Positions 8,884 to 17,278 of a stretch of DNA of 64,000 bases are shown here, piece after piece; position 1 is the first letter of the stretch, and every line of letters begins with the position of its first letter. Location of the stretch: positions 599,560-663,559 of the forward strand of contig CATOSM010000001.1 in the NCBI GenBank assembly GCA_951812645.1. Direction: 5' to 3'. Made by a program: the position numbers and the translations under genes. This DNA is from an uncultured Candidatus Nitrosopumilus sp. Lineage in GTDB: Archaea; Thermoproteota; Nitrososphaeria; Nitrososphaerales; Nitrosopumilaceae. The notes beneath the pieces are model-generated. The model worked only from the letters and a program-made list of their open reading frames with translations, did no database searches and was not told the origin of the DNA.

Positions 8884-8980
8884 TCAATACTCATAATCGT
8901 CATCATAAATCAGACGGCTTTTCCGATAATCATCAGCATCCGCATTAGTCCTTAACGCGCATTATTTTAGCTTCACCCAT
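8884..8980 (-). pseudogene. Short ORF interrupted by a one-base frame change, uncertain
   Basis: Reading leftward from ATG 8980 gives MGEAKIMRVKD and then a stop. Skipping one T at that point opens a frame that continues NADADDYRKSRLIYDDDYEY to a stop at 8884. The two parts together would make a 31-residue acidic-tailed peptide. The composition of the second part looks protein-like, and a TATA-like CTATAAA lies upstream. It may be a small gene with a frameshift, a sequencing indel, or chance. It lies in the gap between dph6 and the DUF3800 gene, where I see nothing else. Confidence 0.3.
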
Positions 8981-9133
8981 AGAAAGTATTTCTTGTTTAT
9001 AGTGCAAATATGTCATTACTAATACTAAATTTATCCAGATATTAAATCAATTTTTTAGCAAATGAAAGAAATTTTGCTAATTTTTATAATAACTTATTAC
9101 AATCAGGATCCAAACGTCAGTACTTTGAACATA

Positions 9134-9847
9134 ATGTATGTAGATGATTCAGGAGCAGCAGATCACAAAGATAAATCAGAACAATACATCTTGTCAGGTG
9201 TGATTGTACACAAAGATAATGTTAAGAACATGAAAAATGCTGTGAACCAATACAAGACAGACCATTTTATTGATGATTACATAGATGCTGAAATTCATAC
9301 ACATGATATTTTCAAAAGCAGAGAGGAATTCACCAGGATTACTTTAGAAACAAAATATCAACTTCTGAATAATTTATACAATACAGTTTCCAATTTGGAT
9401 ATCACAACCATTTCTGTAATTATTAACAAAAAATTATTGAAAGAGCAATATCCAACATGGAAAGTTTTCAACACAGCTTGGACATATTTAATCGAAAGAT
9501 TTGACAAACACATTGAATGTGGTGATCATGCAAATGAAGGAGGAATTGTAAAAATTGATAAAAGTACAAGTAAACAACAGGCAGACGTATTCAAAATTGT
9601 AAATGAATTAAGAAAAGAAGGATCATATTGGCAAAATGTAAACCATATAATTCAAGAGCCAACATTTGTAAATTCAGCAGGAGTTGAAGGAGTACAAGTT
9701 GCAGATGCAATTGCATATTGTACATTTAGAAATAAAACAGGTTCTACAAAATTTAAACCGTATTGGGATAAAATTTATGATAAATTTAGAAAAGGAAGTG
9801 ATGGAAGAGTAAGCGGATATGGGATCAAGGAATTTCCAGAAGTATAA
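9134..9847 (+). CDS. DUF3800 family protein
   Basis: The protein begins MYVDDSGAADHK, the YxDDSG start strand of DUF3800, has DAEIHTHDIF near residue 60, and ends with VQVADAIAYCTFR, the conserved late QxADxxAY motif. These acidic residues suggest a metal-dependent, RNase-H-like nuclease fold, although no activity is established for the family. The frame is open upstream to 9062, but homologues start right before the first strand, so ATG 9134 is preferred. Such genes are usually accessory and often near defence or mobile genes. Here it sits alone between core genes and is followed by two short perfect dyads (9894-9924). Confidence 0.75.
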   Translation: MYVDDSGAADHKDKSEQYILSGVIVHKDNVKNMKNAVNQYKTDHFIDDYIDAEIHTHDIFKSREEFTRITLETKYQLLNNLYNTVSNLDITTISVIINKKLLKEQYPTWKVFNTAWTYLIERFDKHIECGDHANEGGIVKIDKSTSKQQADVFKIVNELRKEGSYWQNVNHIIQEPTFVNSAGVEGVQVADAIAYCTFRNKTGSTKFKPYWDKIYDKFRKGSDGRVSGYGIKEFPEV

Positions 9848-9893
9848 TCGAGAACATGTAACGAGGAACCCCCCATTCAACACGCTCTCTCAT

Positions 9894-9924
9894 AGTGCGA
9901 CCGCACTACTTGTTACCAGTAACA
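9894..9924. repeat. Two adjacent short perfect dyads
   Basis: AGTGCG-AC-CGCACT (9894-9907) and TGTTAC-CA-GTAACA (9911-9924) are perfect inverted repeats with two-base centres, three bases apart, just after the DUF3800 gene. They could be protein-binding sites or a recombination scar; the centres are too tight for good RNA hairpins. Confidence 0.4.
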
Positions 9925-10048
9925 CATCTATCCCTATAAGTGTTAGTAGGCAATCATAAGGAACTGACACATTGAAAAAATACTTCGGGAATTAAATATT
10001 AAAAATAAATTTCAGCGTAGATCAAAATTAAATGCGGAACAAATAGGT

Positions 10049-10459
10049 TTAGTTTTTGACTCTCATAATTTTAGTTCTATCCATCACAACCCAGTACTCT
10101 ACATTTTGACCATTTTCTAATTTTCCTTTGACTTCATCATCAATCAAGGAAATGTCAATAGTCTCAAAAGATTCAGAATCCATAACTTGTATGGTATCAC
10201 CATTAATTGAGATGATTTGACCAACTTTTTTGTTAATCATTGGAATGTGAATTTGCATACTGACTGGACCTACATGAGGTCTTTTCTGACCATCAAAAAT
10301 CCCTTCACCGACAATTCTTGCTTTTGCTGCACCGTGTTTGCCCGGTTTTGATGTGTCATATTCTACAATTCTACAGGGTTCCCCACTAGGTTGATCTGAA
10401 TGAGGCAATAGAATGTATGATCCAATTTTCAAGGAACCAAGGTCAGATGGTTTACTCAT
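10049..10459 (-). CDS. eif5A: Translation initiation factor 5A (aIF5A)
   Basis: Binds the ribosome and promotes peptide-bond formation at stalled sites. 136 residues: an N-terminal SH3-like barrel with the hypusination loop TSKPGKHGAAKAR (modified lysine at residue 41), then a C-terminal OB fold. A TATA-like TTAAATAT about 25 bases upstream of the ATG suggests a leaderless transcript. No deoxyhypusine synthase is seen in the window. Confidence 0.95.
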   Translation of the reverse strand: MSKPSDLGSLKIGSYILLPHSDQPSGEPCRIVEYDTSKPGKHGAAKARIVGEGIFDGQKRPHVGPVSMQIHIPMINKKVGQIISINGDTIQVMDSESFETIDISLIDDEVKGKLENGQNVEYWVVMDRTKIMRVKN

Positions 10460-10492
10460 GAAAAACAGTTTTTGGTCGAATATTTAACTTTT

Positions 10493-11104
10493 CTACTTTA
10501 GATGGTCGAGAATTGAAAGACTCATCAGATTAGTCATTGTCAGTCCTTTTCGATTAATATCACGTCGAGTTTGATCACAATACTTCTTTACACTCTGATG
10601 ACTTTTTTCGCTTGCTACTTCAATTACCACGATATTTTCAGAATAAGGAAAAGTGAATTTTGAGGTGTTTAAACAAAATGTATTCATATTTCCTAGTCCA
10701 GCAATCTCAATTTTGTCTCTTTTTAGTAAGAGATTGGCAATTTCTTGTAAATCATCCCCATCATCACCATACTCTAAATAATAAACAGAAACAAAATTTG
10801 TTTCACCCTGAACTTCACGTTGGAAAAGATCATCTTTGATGTTAAACACAAAAGATGTTTTCTCTTGGTTGTGAACAGATAGATCTTTTGTGATTTGGGC
10901 ACTGTCTTTGAACTTTGCTAGAATGTAATGATTTGTTGAATCTGAAAAATAGGGTTTGCTTTCACTAGAAAATGTTCCTGTGACAAAATACATTTTTTCA
11001 ATATTATCAGAATTCATCCATGATTCCTTTAATTCTACAGATTCATGGTTATGAAGATAAGGGGCACAGACATATCCAGAATATGATAGGGCTAGTTTAG
11101 ACAC
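10493..11104 (-). CDS. Hypothetical protein
   Basis: 203 residues, soluble, no recognised motif. It is rich in short strands (MYFVTGTF, TSFVFNIKDD, NFVSVYYLEYGDDGDD) with a helical, basic C-terminal third. It may form a mixed alpha/beta fold. It is transcribed in the same direction as the aIF5A gene, 33 bases upstream of it, and may share a promoter or be independent. Confidence reflects that it is a long clean ORF with backbone-like composition. Confidence 0.6.
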   Translation of the reverse strand: MSKLALSYSGYVCAPYLHNHESVELKESWMNSDNIEKMYFVTGTFSSESKPYFSDSTNHYILAKFKDSAQITKDLSVHNQEKTSFVFNIKDDLFQREVQGETNFVSVYYLEYGDDGDDLQEIANLLLKRDKIEIAGLGNMNTFCLNTSKFTFPYSENIVVIEVASEKSHQSVKKYCDQTRRDINRKGLTMTNLMSLSILDHLK

Positions 11105-11211
11105 GACGATTTCAACTTTTCAGGCTATTTATGCTTTAGAGATCATTCCGATCATTTAGAAAAAATCATCTACGATAGTTTTTTAATAGTAGAGATCTTC
11201 GTTTTTTTGTC

Positions 11212-11337
11212 CCGTGGTAGCTCAGCCTGGTAGAGCTTCCGGCTGTAGTTGTTGGCTTTAGATGGCTGACCGAAAAACAGCATATCAGGCATACAGAAAC
11301 CGGGTTGTCGGTGGTTCAATTCCGCCCCGCGGGACCA
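11212..11337 (+). tRNA. tRNA-Tyr (GTA) with intron, CCA encoded
   Basis: Acceptor strands CCCGTGG and CCGCGGG pair over seven positions (one G-T), followed by discriminator A and an encoded CCA. D stem GCTC/GAGC and T arm GGTGG-TTCAATT-CCGCC are intact. The anticodon stem TCCGG/CCGGG encloses CTGTAG...A, with GTA at 11245-11247. About 50 bases (roughly 11249-11298) interrupt the loop after position 37, the canonical archaeal intron site, which is removed by the splicing endonuclease. Confidence 0.93.
11249..11298 (+). other. tRNA-Tyr intron
   Basis: A 50-base insertion between anticodon-loop positions 37 and 38. Exact borders may shift by a base or two because flanking bases repeat. It can pair with the exon to form a bulge-helix-bulge, but I did not fold it formally. 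Confidence 0.7.
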
Positions 11338-11424
11338 CAATTTTGAAAATGACTTTAAAAATAATAAAAAGATAGACTAGTTTAAGAAATAAAGATGAAA
11401 TCTTAAATTTACAAAACTTGTTGC

Positions 11425-11619
11425 CTATGCTGTTTTTTTGACTTTTTGGGCTGCTGGTCCTTTTTGACCTTCGCCTACTTCAAACTCGACTTTATCGCCC
11501 TCGTTGATGAATCCGTCAACATCTGATTTGTGAACAAACAGATCTCCTTCTCCACCTTCTCTTTCGATAAAACCAAAGCCCTTGGTTCGATTGAACCATT
11601 TTACGGTGCCTGTTTCCAT
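11425..11619 (-). CDS. Cold-shock domain protein (CspA type)
   Basis: 64 residues forming one OB-fold nucleic-acid-binding domain. [14 protein letters not shown] is the RNP1 motif and DLFVHKSDV the RNP2 motif, both complete. It likely acts as an RNA chaperone. Bacterial-type cold-shock proteins are rare in archaea but regular in Thaumarchaeota, so this supports the taxonomic placement. It is a single gene with its own TATA-like element (TTAATATA about 28 bases upstream). Confidence 0.93.
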   Translation of the reverse strand: METGTVKWFNRTKGFGFIEREGGEGDLFVHKSDVDGFINEGDKVEFEVGEGQKGPAAQKVKKTA

Positions 11620-11688
11620 TTGATACTAAAACAATCAACTGACTATATTAACTAAGGCATCAAAACAGAATCAAGTCAGGATAAAGAA

Positions 11689-12000
11689 TCAGAAATCTTT
11701 TGGAATATGATCATTTTCTTTTAGCCATTCAACTTGCGGAAGCGTAAATCTCCAAACAATATCTCCACGCTCACTCTCCTTAAAATCCCAAGGGGCAATG
11801 ATTACAATATCATTATCTCGAATCCAAACTCTCCTCTTTAATTTACCACGGATTCTGCCACGTCGGGTAACATTATCATCACATTTTATCATCACATTTT
11901 CTCCCCCTAGCATTTTTAAAACACGTCCAAAAAGTTCACCCTCTTCAGGCAATCTAATTTCTTTTAATGCACTTTCATTCTTTACTTGACGCTTACCCAC
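11689..12000 (-). CDS. eif1A: Translation initiation factor 1A (aIF1A)
   Basis: 103 residues with the S1-like OB fold of aIF1A: EGELFGRVLKMLGGENVMIK, then RGRIRGKLKRRVWI with the basic rRNA-binding strand, and DIVIIAPWDF. It helps mRNA and initiator tRNA binding on the 30S subunit. The start is GTG at 12000. A TTATATG box 25 bases upstream makes that a leaderless GTG start, and no in-frame ATG exists nearby. Divergent from the YkgJ-like gene. Confidence 0.93.
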   Translation of the reverse strand: MGKRQVKNESALKEIRLPEEGELFGRVLKMLGGENVMIKCDDNVTRRGRIRGKLKRRVWIRDNDIVIIAPWDFKESERGDIVWRFTLPQVEWLKENDHIPKDF

Positions 12001-12105
12001 ATTCCATATTCACATGATGAGCATATAACTGGTAGGGTTAGCATGCGAGGGGGATTAAGAGTAATCATGCATAAGAGATTTTTATCAAGGAGCATATGAA
12101 AAAAT

Positions 12106-12672
12106 GTGGAATTTAGATGTATAGATGAATGCTCACAATGTTGTATTGAAAGAGAATATTATCCAAGTAAAAAATTTGGGAAAATTGGCGTGTTGATTAT
12201 TCCAGAAGAAAAAGAAAGAATTGAAAAACTTGCAAAAGAGAAAGAGATTGAAATTAGGATCTTGCCAAGAGTAGGAACATCTAAAAGAACGGATTCAGTG
12301 CCTACAAAAATTTTAGCATATCAATTGATGGGTAAAGAAGAAAATGGAAACACATGTCCGTTTTTAGATACAGATAGCGGCAGTAAATCACCACATGGAG
12401 GATTTCCATGTAAGATATATGATGACAGACCGCTTGCATGCACTGCGTATCCGCTTATAGGACCAAATCCAATTACACTTGATGAAAAATGTAAATTTTG
12501 TAAAGAACATCAAAATCCAAATGAGAATTTGAATCTTGAAACAGAGGCGCTTTTTAAAATTAAAGAAAAAATGACTCCAGATGCAGAATTAATTTGGAGG
12601 TATGCAACAAATGTAGGGGAATCAGAAGATAGACAAGTAATGGAATCAGGTTGGATTCTAGAGGAAGAATAA
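12106..12672 (+). CDS. YkgJ-family cysteine-cluster protein
   Basis: 188 residues with the metal-binding cysteine set of the YkgJ (zinc/iron chelating) family: CIDECSQCC at the very N-terminus, CPFL and CKIYDDRPLACTAYPL in the middle, and CKFCKEH near 125. These proteins probably bind an iron-sulfur cluster or zinc; their role is unknown. The start is GTG 12106, because nearby ATGs are out of frame and the cysteine motif begins at once. It is followed by the decayed Lrp gene on the same strand. Confidence 0.8.
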   Translation: MEFRCIDECSQCCIEREYYPSKKFGKIGVLIIPEEKERIEKLAKEKEIEIRILPRVGTSKRTDSVPTKILAYQLMGKEENGNTCPFLDTDSGSKSPHGGFPCKIYDDRPLACTAYPLIGPNPITLDEKCKFCKEHQNPNENLNLETEALFKIKEKMTPDAELIWRYATNVGESEDRQVMESGWILEEE

Positions 12673-12733
12673 ATCCCAAAAATAGGAATTGGTACAGATT
12701 CAACCAAAAATTCAAAAGGCATTACATGTTGTA

Positions 12734-13231
12734 ATGGATATGAGTGAAGACGCATGGTCAAATCTGGACAGAGTTGATCAAAAAATCATCTAGATTCTCA
12801 ACAACAATGCCAGAACGCCGTCTAAAGAAATCGCATCAGAATCAAAAAGATCAGGCCATGATGTGTAAGATAGAACAGTCAGAAAAAGAATAGAGCGTCT
12901 AGAAAAAAGCGGAATCATCAAAGGGTACAAGGCAGCATTAACAGATGTGTCATGCATTAGTGAACATCAGGCAGTGTTGATGAAATTAAAACCGTCAGAA
13001 TCATCGGAGGCAGTTAAAGATTTCATTGCAAAACCTGGCAATTATATCCCAGTGTCAGATATTGAAGGGGGATGGAACGTGCCAGTATTATTACAAATCA
13101 ATTCAGAAAAAACAAACACGTCACAGAAAATTGTTGAGAAATTTTCTGATGAATTAATCGATTATAGAATAAATCAGATCGACATAAAAGATGTAAACAT
13201 TTTGAATGTGTCTTTACTGTCATTGCAATAA
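12734..13231 (+). pseudogene. Lrp/AsnC-type transcription regulator, inactivated by two in-frame stops
   Basis: Translation from ATG 12734 gives a helix-turn-helix regulator (RVDQKII-x-ILNNNARTPSKEIA ... RTVRKRIERLEKSGIIKGYKA) followed by an effector domain that runs to 13231. TAG at 12791 and TAA at 12866 interrupt the frame inside the DNA-binding domain. Both could be single-base changes from Leu (TTG) and Ser (TCA). No frameshift is needed; everything else is intact, so the decay is recent or the stops are sequencing errors. Only the part after 12947 remains translatable as an ORF. The start of the C-terminal domain has lost little. It overlaps the convergent response-regulator gene by 12 bases. 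Confidence 0.8.
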
Positions 13232-13972
13232 GGAATATTCAGATTCTGGAATATCAATTGCTTTTTTGAGCTCATCAAGAGCGAAGGGTTTTTCAATAAA
13301 TGCAGATACTCCCGTACTGATAGTTTTGTTCACACGTGCAGTAGTTTTTTCATCAGCTGTAATAACTGCAATTTGCAGACTGATTTTTTCTTTTAGTAAT
13401 TTTGTAGCAACGACATCACCTTGAAGATCTGGCAATCCCAGGTCAAGAAGGACAGCAGGTTCTTTGTTTTCAGAAAATATTTTCTTGCATCCTTTTACAC
13501 CATCTTTTCCATTTTCAAAAACATGAATCTCAGAATATCCTGATTTTTCTGCATATGTTTTCAGTTTCATTGCAATTGATTTACTGTCATCAATGATAAC
13601 AATAGGCCCAATAATCTGAATTGCGGATTGTATTATAGATTTATCTTTTTGATACGCATCTTTAGCTTTGTCAAAATCACCCAAGCTTAAAAGACATTTT
13701 GAAGCGCAAGGTAATGCGCCTTTCACATTAGAAGAATTTTTTGAGTTGGAATATTTTAAAAATAAACCACTTGCTTCCTTGATTTCGTTTTCAGAATCTT
13801 TGGCTTGACGAGTTTTACATTCACCTGCCAGCATGCATGGTAAGACAGATTTTAAAAGTTCAGACTTTTTCAAAGATTCAGCCTGATCAATCGGTAAATT
13901 ATGTGCAGCGATAAATGGTTTATTTTTAAGATGGGCTAGTGCCACTTCACAACTTGTTTTAGTATCCAACAA
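13220..13972 (-). CDS. Response-regulator receiver protein with helical N-terminal domain
   Basis: Residues 1-120 are helical with several cysteines (PCMLAGECKT, PCASKCLLSL) and no recognised domain; they could bind metal or form TPR-like helices. Residues 122-245 are a CheY-like receiver: acidic pair D128/D129 (VIIDDSKS), phospho-acceptor D177 (VLLDLGLPD), switch Thr in ITADE near 205, and Lys 228 in IEKPF. No DNA-binding output domain is present, so signalling is probably through protein contact. No histidine kinase lies nearby. Confidence 0.8.
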   Translation of the reverse strand: MLDTKTSCEVALAHLKNKPFIAAHNLPIDQAESLKKSELLKSVLPCMLAGECKTRQAKDSENEIKEASGLFLKYSNSKNSSNVKGALPCASKCLLSLGDFDKAKDAYQKDKSIIQSAIQIIGPIVIIDDSKSIAMKLKTYAEKSGYSEIHVFENGKDGVKGCKKIFSENKEPAVLLDLGLPDLQGDVVATKLLKEKISLQIAVITADEKTTARVNKTISTGVSAFIEKPFALDELKKAIDIPESEYSLLQ

Positions 13973-14010
13973 AAGTGCTAACTTTTTTCAGTTATGAGAT
14001 TTCGTAGTAA

Positions 14011-15072
14011 TTATTTGGACCAAGGGTTGATTACAGCACGGCCAAGAATCTTTCTAGATTTAAGATCCTCCAAGGCGGCATTTGCCTCATCCAAAGAATA
14101 TCTTTTTGAAATAACGGGATTAATTACTCCTTTTCTTGCAAGATCAAGAAGTTCCACCATGTCATTATAATTTCCAGTGTATGCACCTTGAATGGTAAGA
14201 GACTTTAGCGGAATCGTAACAAGAGACATTTCTATAGAACCCCCAAATAGTCCAACCAGTACAAGATTGCCACGTTTTCTTAGAACAGCTAAACCAGTTT
14301 TTACTGTAGGTGGGGCATTGACAAAGTCAACTACACTATCAGCGCCTTTATCATCACATATTGAAAGAATTTTTTTGACAGTGTCAGGATCTTTGGAATT
14401 TACAGTGAAATGAGCCCCCATTTCTTTGGCAGTTTCTAATTTCCTGTCATCCAAATCCACACAAATAATTTTGGCATTTGTTATTTCACTTGCGATTTGA
14501 ACACCCATCAATCCCAATCCACCGGCACCTACAATTACAATAAACCCAGGAGAGTTTTGATTGGCTTTTTTGATTGCAGTGTATGCAGTTAATCCAGAAC
14601 AAGCAAGGGAGGTAGCAGCATCAGGGTCTACACCGTCAAGTTTTGCCAAATATTTAGAATCAGGAATCAAAGTATAATCAGCGTAACCGCCATTTTGGAA
14701 AAGACCCATAGATTTCGGTGTATCGCACAGATTTTCATTGCCCACTTTGCAAGCAGGACATTCTCCGCAACCCATCCAAGGGAAAACTAGAACATCATCA
14801 CCCGTAGAAACATCAGAAACACCTTCCCCAATTTCTTCAACGGTTCCAACGATTTCATGTCCAGGGGTAACGGGGTATTTGACGCCTCTATCAGTGACTT
14901 TAAGAAATTCGCCATCCCCAAGATCATATCCGCCTTCCCACAGGTGTAAATCACTGTGACAAACACCCTCAGACTTTACCTTTAGTAAAACCTGAGTGCC
15001 CCGAGGTTTTGGATTTTCAGATTCGGATATAGTAAGAGGTTCATTTGGGGCAGGAATTCGGGCAGATTTCAT
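14011..15072 (-). CDS. Zinc-dependent alcohol dehydrogenase (medium-chain family)
   Basis: 353 residues, NAD(P)-dependent MDR fold. The catalytic zinc ligands are visible in CHSDLH and GHEIVGTVEEIG. The structural zinc site CGECPACKVGNENLC has all four cysteines near residues 96-110. The dinucleotide-binding glycine motif VGAGGLGLMGVQIA follows near 180, and ICVDLDDRK ends the second strand, its acidic Asp favouring NAD. The substrate is unknown; a semialdehyde or alcohol intermediate of carbon metabolism is possible but not shown. Divergent from scpA with 31 bases between starts. Confidence 0.88.
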   Translation of the reverse strand: MKSARIPAPNEPLTISESENPKPRGTQVLLKVKSEGVCHSDLHLWEGGYDLGDGEFLKVTDRGVKYPVTPGHEIVGTVEEIGEGVSDVSTGDDVLVFPWMGCGECPACKVGNENLCDTPKSMGLFQNGGYADYTLIPDSKYLAKLDGVDPDAATSLACSGLTAYTAIKKANQNSPGFIVIVGAGGLGLMGVQIASEITNAKIICVDLDDRKLETAKEMGAHFTVNSKDPDTVKKILSICDDKGADSVVDFVNAPPTVKTGLAVLRKRGNLVLVGLFGGSIEMSLVTIPLKSLTIQGAYTGNYNDMVELLDLARKGVINPVISKRYSLDEANAALEDLKSRKILGRAVINPWSK

Positions 15073-15103
15073 AGATCAGTTTTCCGTACTAACAATATAA
15101 GAG

Positions 15104-15844
15104 TTGACTGGATGTGAGAAAAAAATAGAGCCCTTAGATATTATTCAATATGAAAAGACAGAGTGTGTGAGTGAAGCGCAGACTCCCAATAGTATTTCTC
15201 AGGAGCCAGTAAACATTCTGTTTAGTCCATCATCAGTTGTCAAAAAGGATGTGTGGGAAATTGATCTCAACCAAATTTTGAATTTACTAATCAAAATTCT
15301 TGAAAAAACAGGTAAAAAAGATCTCAAGGTCGCAGGAATGGCTGCACTATCATCATCATTAATTTACAGAATGAAAGTTGAAAGTATTTTCGCATTACAG
15401 AAAGCGGCAATGGAGAAAAAACCAATGCATCAGAGGACAGACGTAGATATTGAGCTGATTGATATTCCATACAGACATGAATCCACATATCCAGTTTCAC
15501 TAGATGATTTACTAGGATTATTACAGAATCTTATTGGAACAATAGCAAATCCGCAATCAAGACGCAATAAGCAATTAGAGATAGAACCAATCGTTGCACC
15601 GGATTTTCAGGAATATTTTATTTCATTGGAAAGCATAATTGGCAAATATGAAGATCTAATCATGAATAAATTAAAAGATAAAGGATTCGGATTATTACAA
15701 GATATTATTGTAGACCTGGACCAAGTAGACTCCATCAGATGTTTCTTTGCAGCGTTATTTTTAGCAAGAGATCAAAAAGTAGATTTAGAGCAAGTTGAAG
15801 ATGACATCAGGATTATCATAATCAAAGACGAGTTGGTCAACTAG
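15104..15844 (+). CDS. scpA: Segregation and condensation protein A homologue
   Basis: Kleisin partner of SMC in chromosome organisation. After a variable 45-residue start, VWEIDLNQILNLLIKILEKT and LKVAGMAALSSSLIYRMKVE match the conserved N-terminal ScpA helices that contact the SMC neck. The C-terminal helices (FFAALFLARDQKVDLEQ) match the winged-helix end. The start is uncertain. TTG 15104 is the first possible codon, only a few bases after a TATA-like AATATAAG, and a GTG at 15167 is an alternative. Followed by scpB 15 bases later, so the two form an operon. Confidence 0.8.
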   Translation: MTGCEKKIEPLDIIQYEKTECVSEAQTPNSISQEPVNILFSPSSVVKKDVWEIDLNQILNLLIKILEKTGKKDLKVAGMAALSSSLIYRMKVESIFALQKAAMEKKPMHQRTDVDIELIDIPYRHESTYPVSLDDLLGLLQNLIGTIANPQSRRNKQLEIEPIVAPDFQEYFISLESIIGKYEDLIMNKLKDKGFGLLQDIIVDLDQVDSIRCFFAALFLARDQKVDLEQVEDDIRIIIIKDELVN

Positions 15845-15859
15845 GGAGAATAGAGCACA

Positions 15860-16432
15860 ATGGCAAGAATTGAAGATTTAGAGGAGGCAACAGCAAGAAT
15901 TGAAGCGGCATTGTATTCCGCAGGCAGGCCACTAAGAATAGAAGATATCATCAGGGCTTCAGGCACAGAATCCAGGACAAAAACATCAGATTTACTCAAC
16001 AGCATCATGAAAAAAACAAAATCGGCCTTCAAGGCATTAGAAATTGTAATGCTACCAGATGGATCGTACGTGATGCAATTAAAACCAGAGTACAGTGCAA
16101 CAGTCAAAAGATATGCATCAAAACCAGTTCTTCCAAATGCAACATTAAAGACGTTGTCATACATTGCATACATGCAACCGATTTCATCAAAACAGCTTGT
16201 TGAGACAAGAGGCTCAGGAGTATATGCACATCTCAAAGAATTACGACAATTGGATTACATAGGTCATCAAAACGTAGGAAGAATGAAGATCTATACAACG
16301 ACAGAAAAATTCCAAAAATATTTTGGAATACAAGGAGACGTTGAAGATCTAAAACAAAGACTGTTTTCCAAAATAAGGAAAACGGCTAGCAGGCAAACAG
16401 CTGCTCCGCCAATTACCACGGAAGCAAACTAG
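15860..16432 (+). CDS. scpB: Segregation and condensation protein B homologue
   Basis: 190 residues: two winged-helix domains of ScpB. EEATARIEAALYSAGRPLRI is the classic N-terminal helix, and KTLSYIAYMQPISSKQLVETRGSGV begins the second winged helix, where bacterial ScpB has a similar AYxQPxTxxxIExIRG pattern. The C-terminal 40 residues are basic and probably disordered. It works with ScpA and SMC; no smc gene is in the window. The ATG follows scpA closely. Confidence 0.88.
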   Translation: MARIEDLEEATARIEAALYSAGRPLRIEDIIRASGTESRTKTSDLLNSIMKKTKSAFKALEIVMLPDGSYVMQLKPEYSATVKRYASKPVLPNATLKTLSYIAYMQPISSKQLVETRGSGVYAHLKELRQLDYIGHQNVGRMKIYTTTEKFQKYFGIQGDVEDLKQRLFSKIRKTASRQTAAPPITTEAN

Positions 16433-16468
16433 GCATTTTTTCAAATCAAGGCTAATTGTTTGCGTTTT

Positions 16469-16476
16469 GTATAAAT
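16469..16476 (+). promoter_or_regulatory. TATA box deciding the S8e start
   Basis: GTATAAAT lies only about 9 bases before the first in-frame GTG (16481) but 26-27 bases before the next GTG (16499). The normal archaeal spacing therefore points to a leaderless start at 16499. Confidence 0.65.
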
Positions 16477-16498
16477 TAGAGTGATTCGGACATCAATC

Positions 16499-16882
16499 GT
16501 GAGAAAATCCGTAGAGAATTTAGCAACCAGTAAAATTACCGGGGGTCGTAGAGTACCATTAAGAATTAGAAGAAAGTATGAAACAGACAGGTATCCAAAC
16601 GAGCCAATTAACGGAGCTCAAGTTACAGTTACAAGAAGAATCAGGGGTAATAATAAAAAAACAGCTTTGAAATCAATCGACTTTGTTAATTTAGCAACAG
16701 GTGAAGCTAGAGTAAAGAAATCAAGAATTATCAAAGTTCTAGAAAATGCTACAAACAACGATTACCAAAGGAGAGGCATCATTACAAAAGGTGCAATTCT
16801 TGAAACACAAGAGGGTAAATGCAGAGTTGTTTCAAAACCAGGACAGAACGGAATCGTTAACGCAGTTTTACTAAAGGAATAA
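16499..16882 (+). CDS. rps8e: 30S ribosomal protein S8e
   Basis: Archaeal/eukaryotic-type small-subunit protein of about 127 residues. TGGRRVPLRIRRKYETDRYP and VRRIRGNNKKTALK-like segments (TVTRRIRGNNKKTALK here) identify S8e, with GIITKGAILETQEGK near the end. The frame is open from GTG 16481, but the TATA-box spacing favours GTG 16499, giving MRKSVENLATSKI. It heads a compact plus-strand run with SRP19, Gar1 and TFB. Confidence 0.92.
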   Translation: MRKSVENLATSKITGGRRVPLRIRRKYETDRYPNEPINGAQVTVTRRIRGNNKKTALKSIDFVNLATGEARVKKSRIIKVLENATNNDYQRRGIITKGAILETQEGKCRVVSKPGQNGIVNAVLLKE

Positions 16883-16883
16883 C

Positions 16884-17183
16884 ATGAAAGATTACGAACA
16901 TGTCGTAATCTGGTTGGATTATTTCAACAAGAATTTAAAAAAATCCAAAGGAAGAAAAGCAGGATTAGAAAAGTGTGTTTTTGATCCCTCACTAAAAGAA
17001 TTAACAGATGCAGCAAAAGCAAGCGGACTAGAAGTTACAGAGTCAGACGATAAAGTACGATTTCCTAAAAGGCCCTTTGTAAGGTCAGGCTATGTTGTCG
17101 TGCCAAAAGGATCCTCCAAGACGAAAATTCTTAACAAAATTTCGGAAAAGTTGGTGGCAAAAAGATCCAAACAACCGAAATAA
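16884..17183 (+). CDS. srp19: Signal recognition particle subunit SRP19
   Basis: 99 residues; binds the tips of helices 6 and 8 of SRP RNA and prepares the SRP54 site. HVVIWLDYFNKNLKKSKGRK is the typical N-terminal strand and basic loop. RFPKRPFVRSGYVVVPKG is the second RNA-contacting segment. The C-terminus is Lys-rich. It begins one base after the S8e stop codon, so they are co-transcribed. Confidence 0.92.
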   Translation: MKDYEHVVIWLDYFNKNLKKSKGRKAGLEKCVFDPSLKELTDAAKASGLEVTESDDKVRFPKRPFVRSGYVVVPKGSSKTKILNKISEKLVAKRSKQPK

Positions 17184-17278
17184 GACGAAATCTAGCTCTT
17201 AGCTAAAGTAAAGTTGACAGAAGTCTATGAAAAGAATACGATAACTAGTAATTCTAATTGCAGGAGGTAGGCGAAATA

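Noticed and set aside
9062-9133. Longer N-terminus of the DUF3800 protein with a hydrophobic stretch
   Set aside because: Family members start right before the YxDDSG strand; the extension is probably untranslated.
12947-13231. Independent 94-residue gene
   Set aside because: It is the in-frame continuation of the Lrp pseudogene; its ATG-like start lies inside the effector domain.
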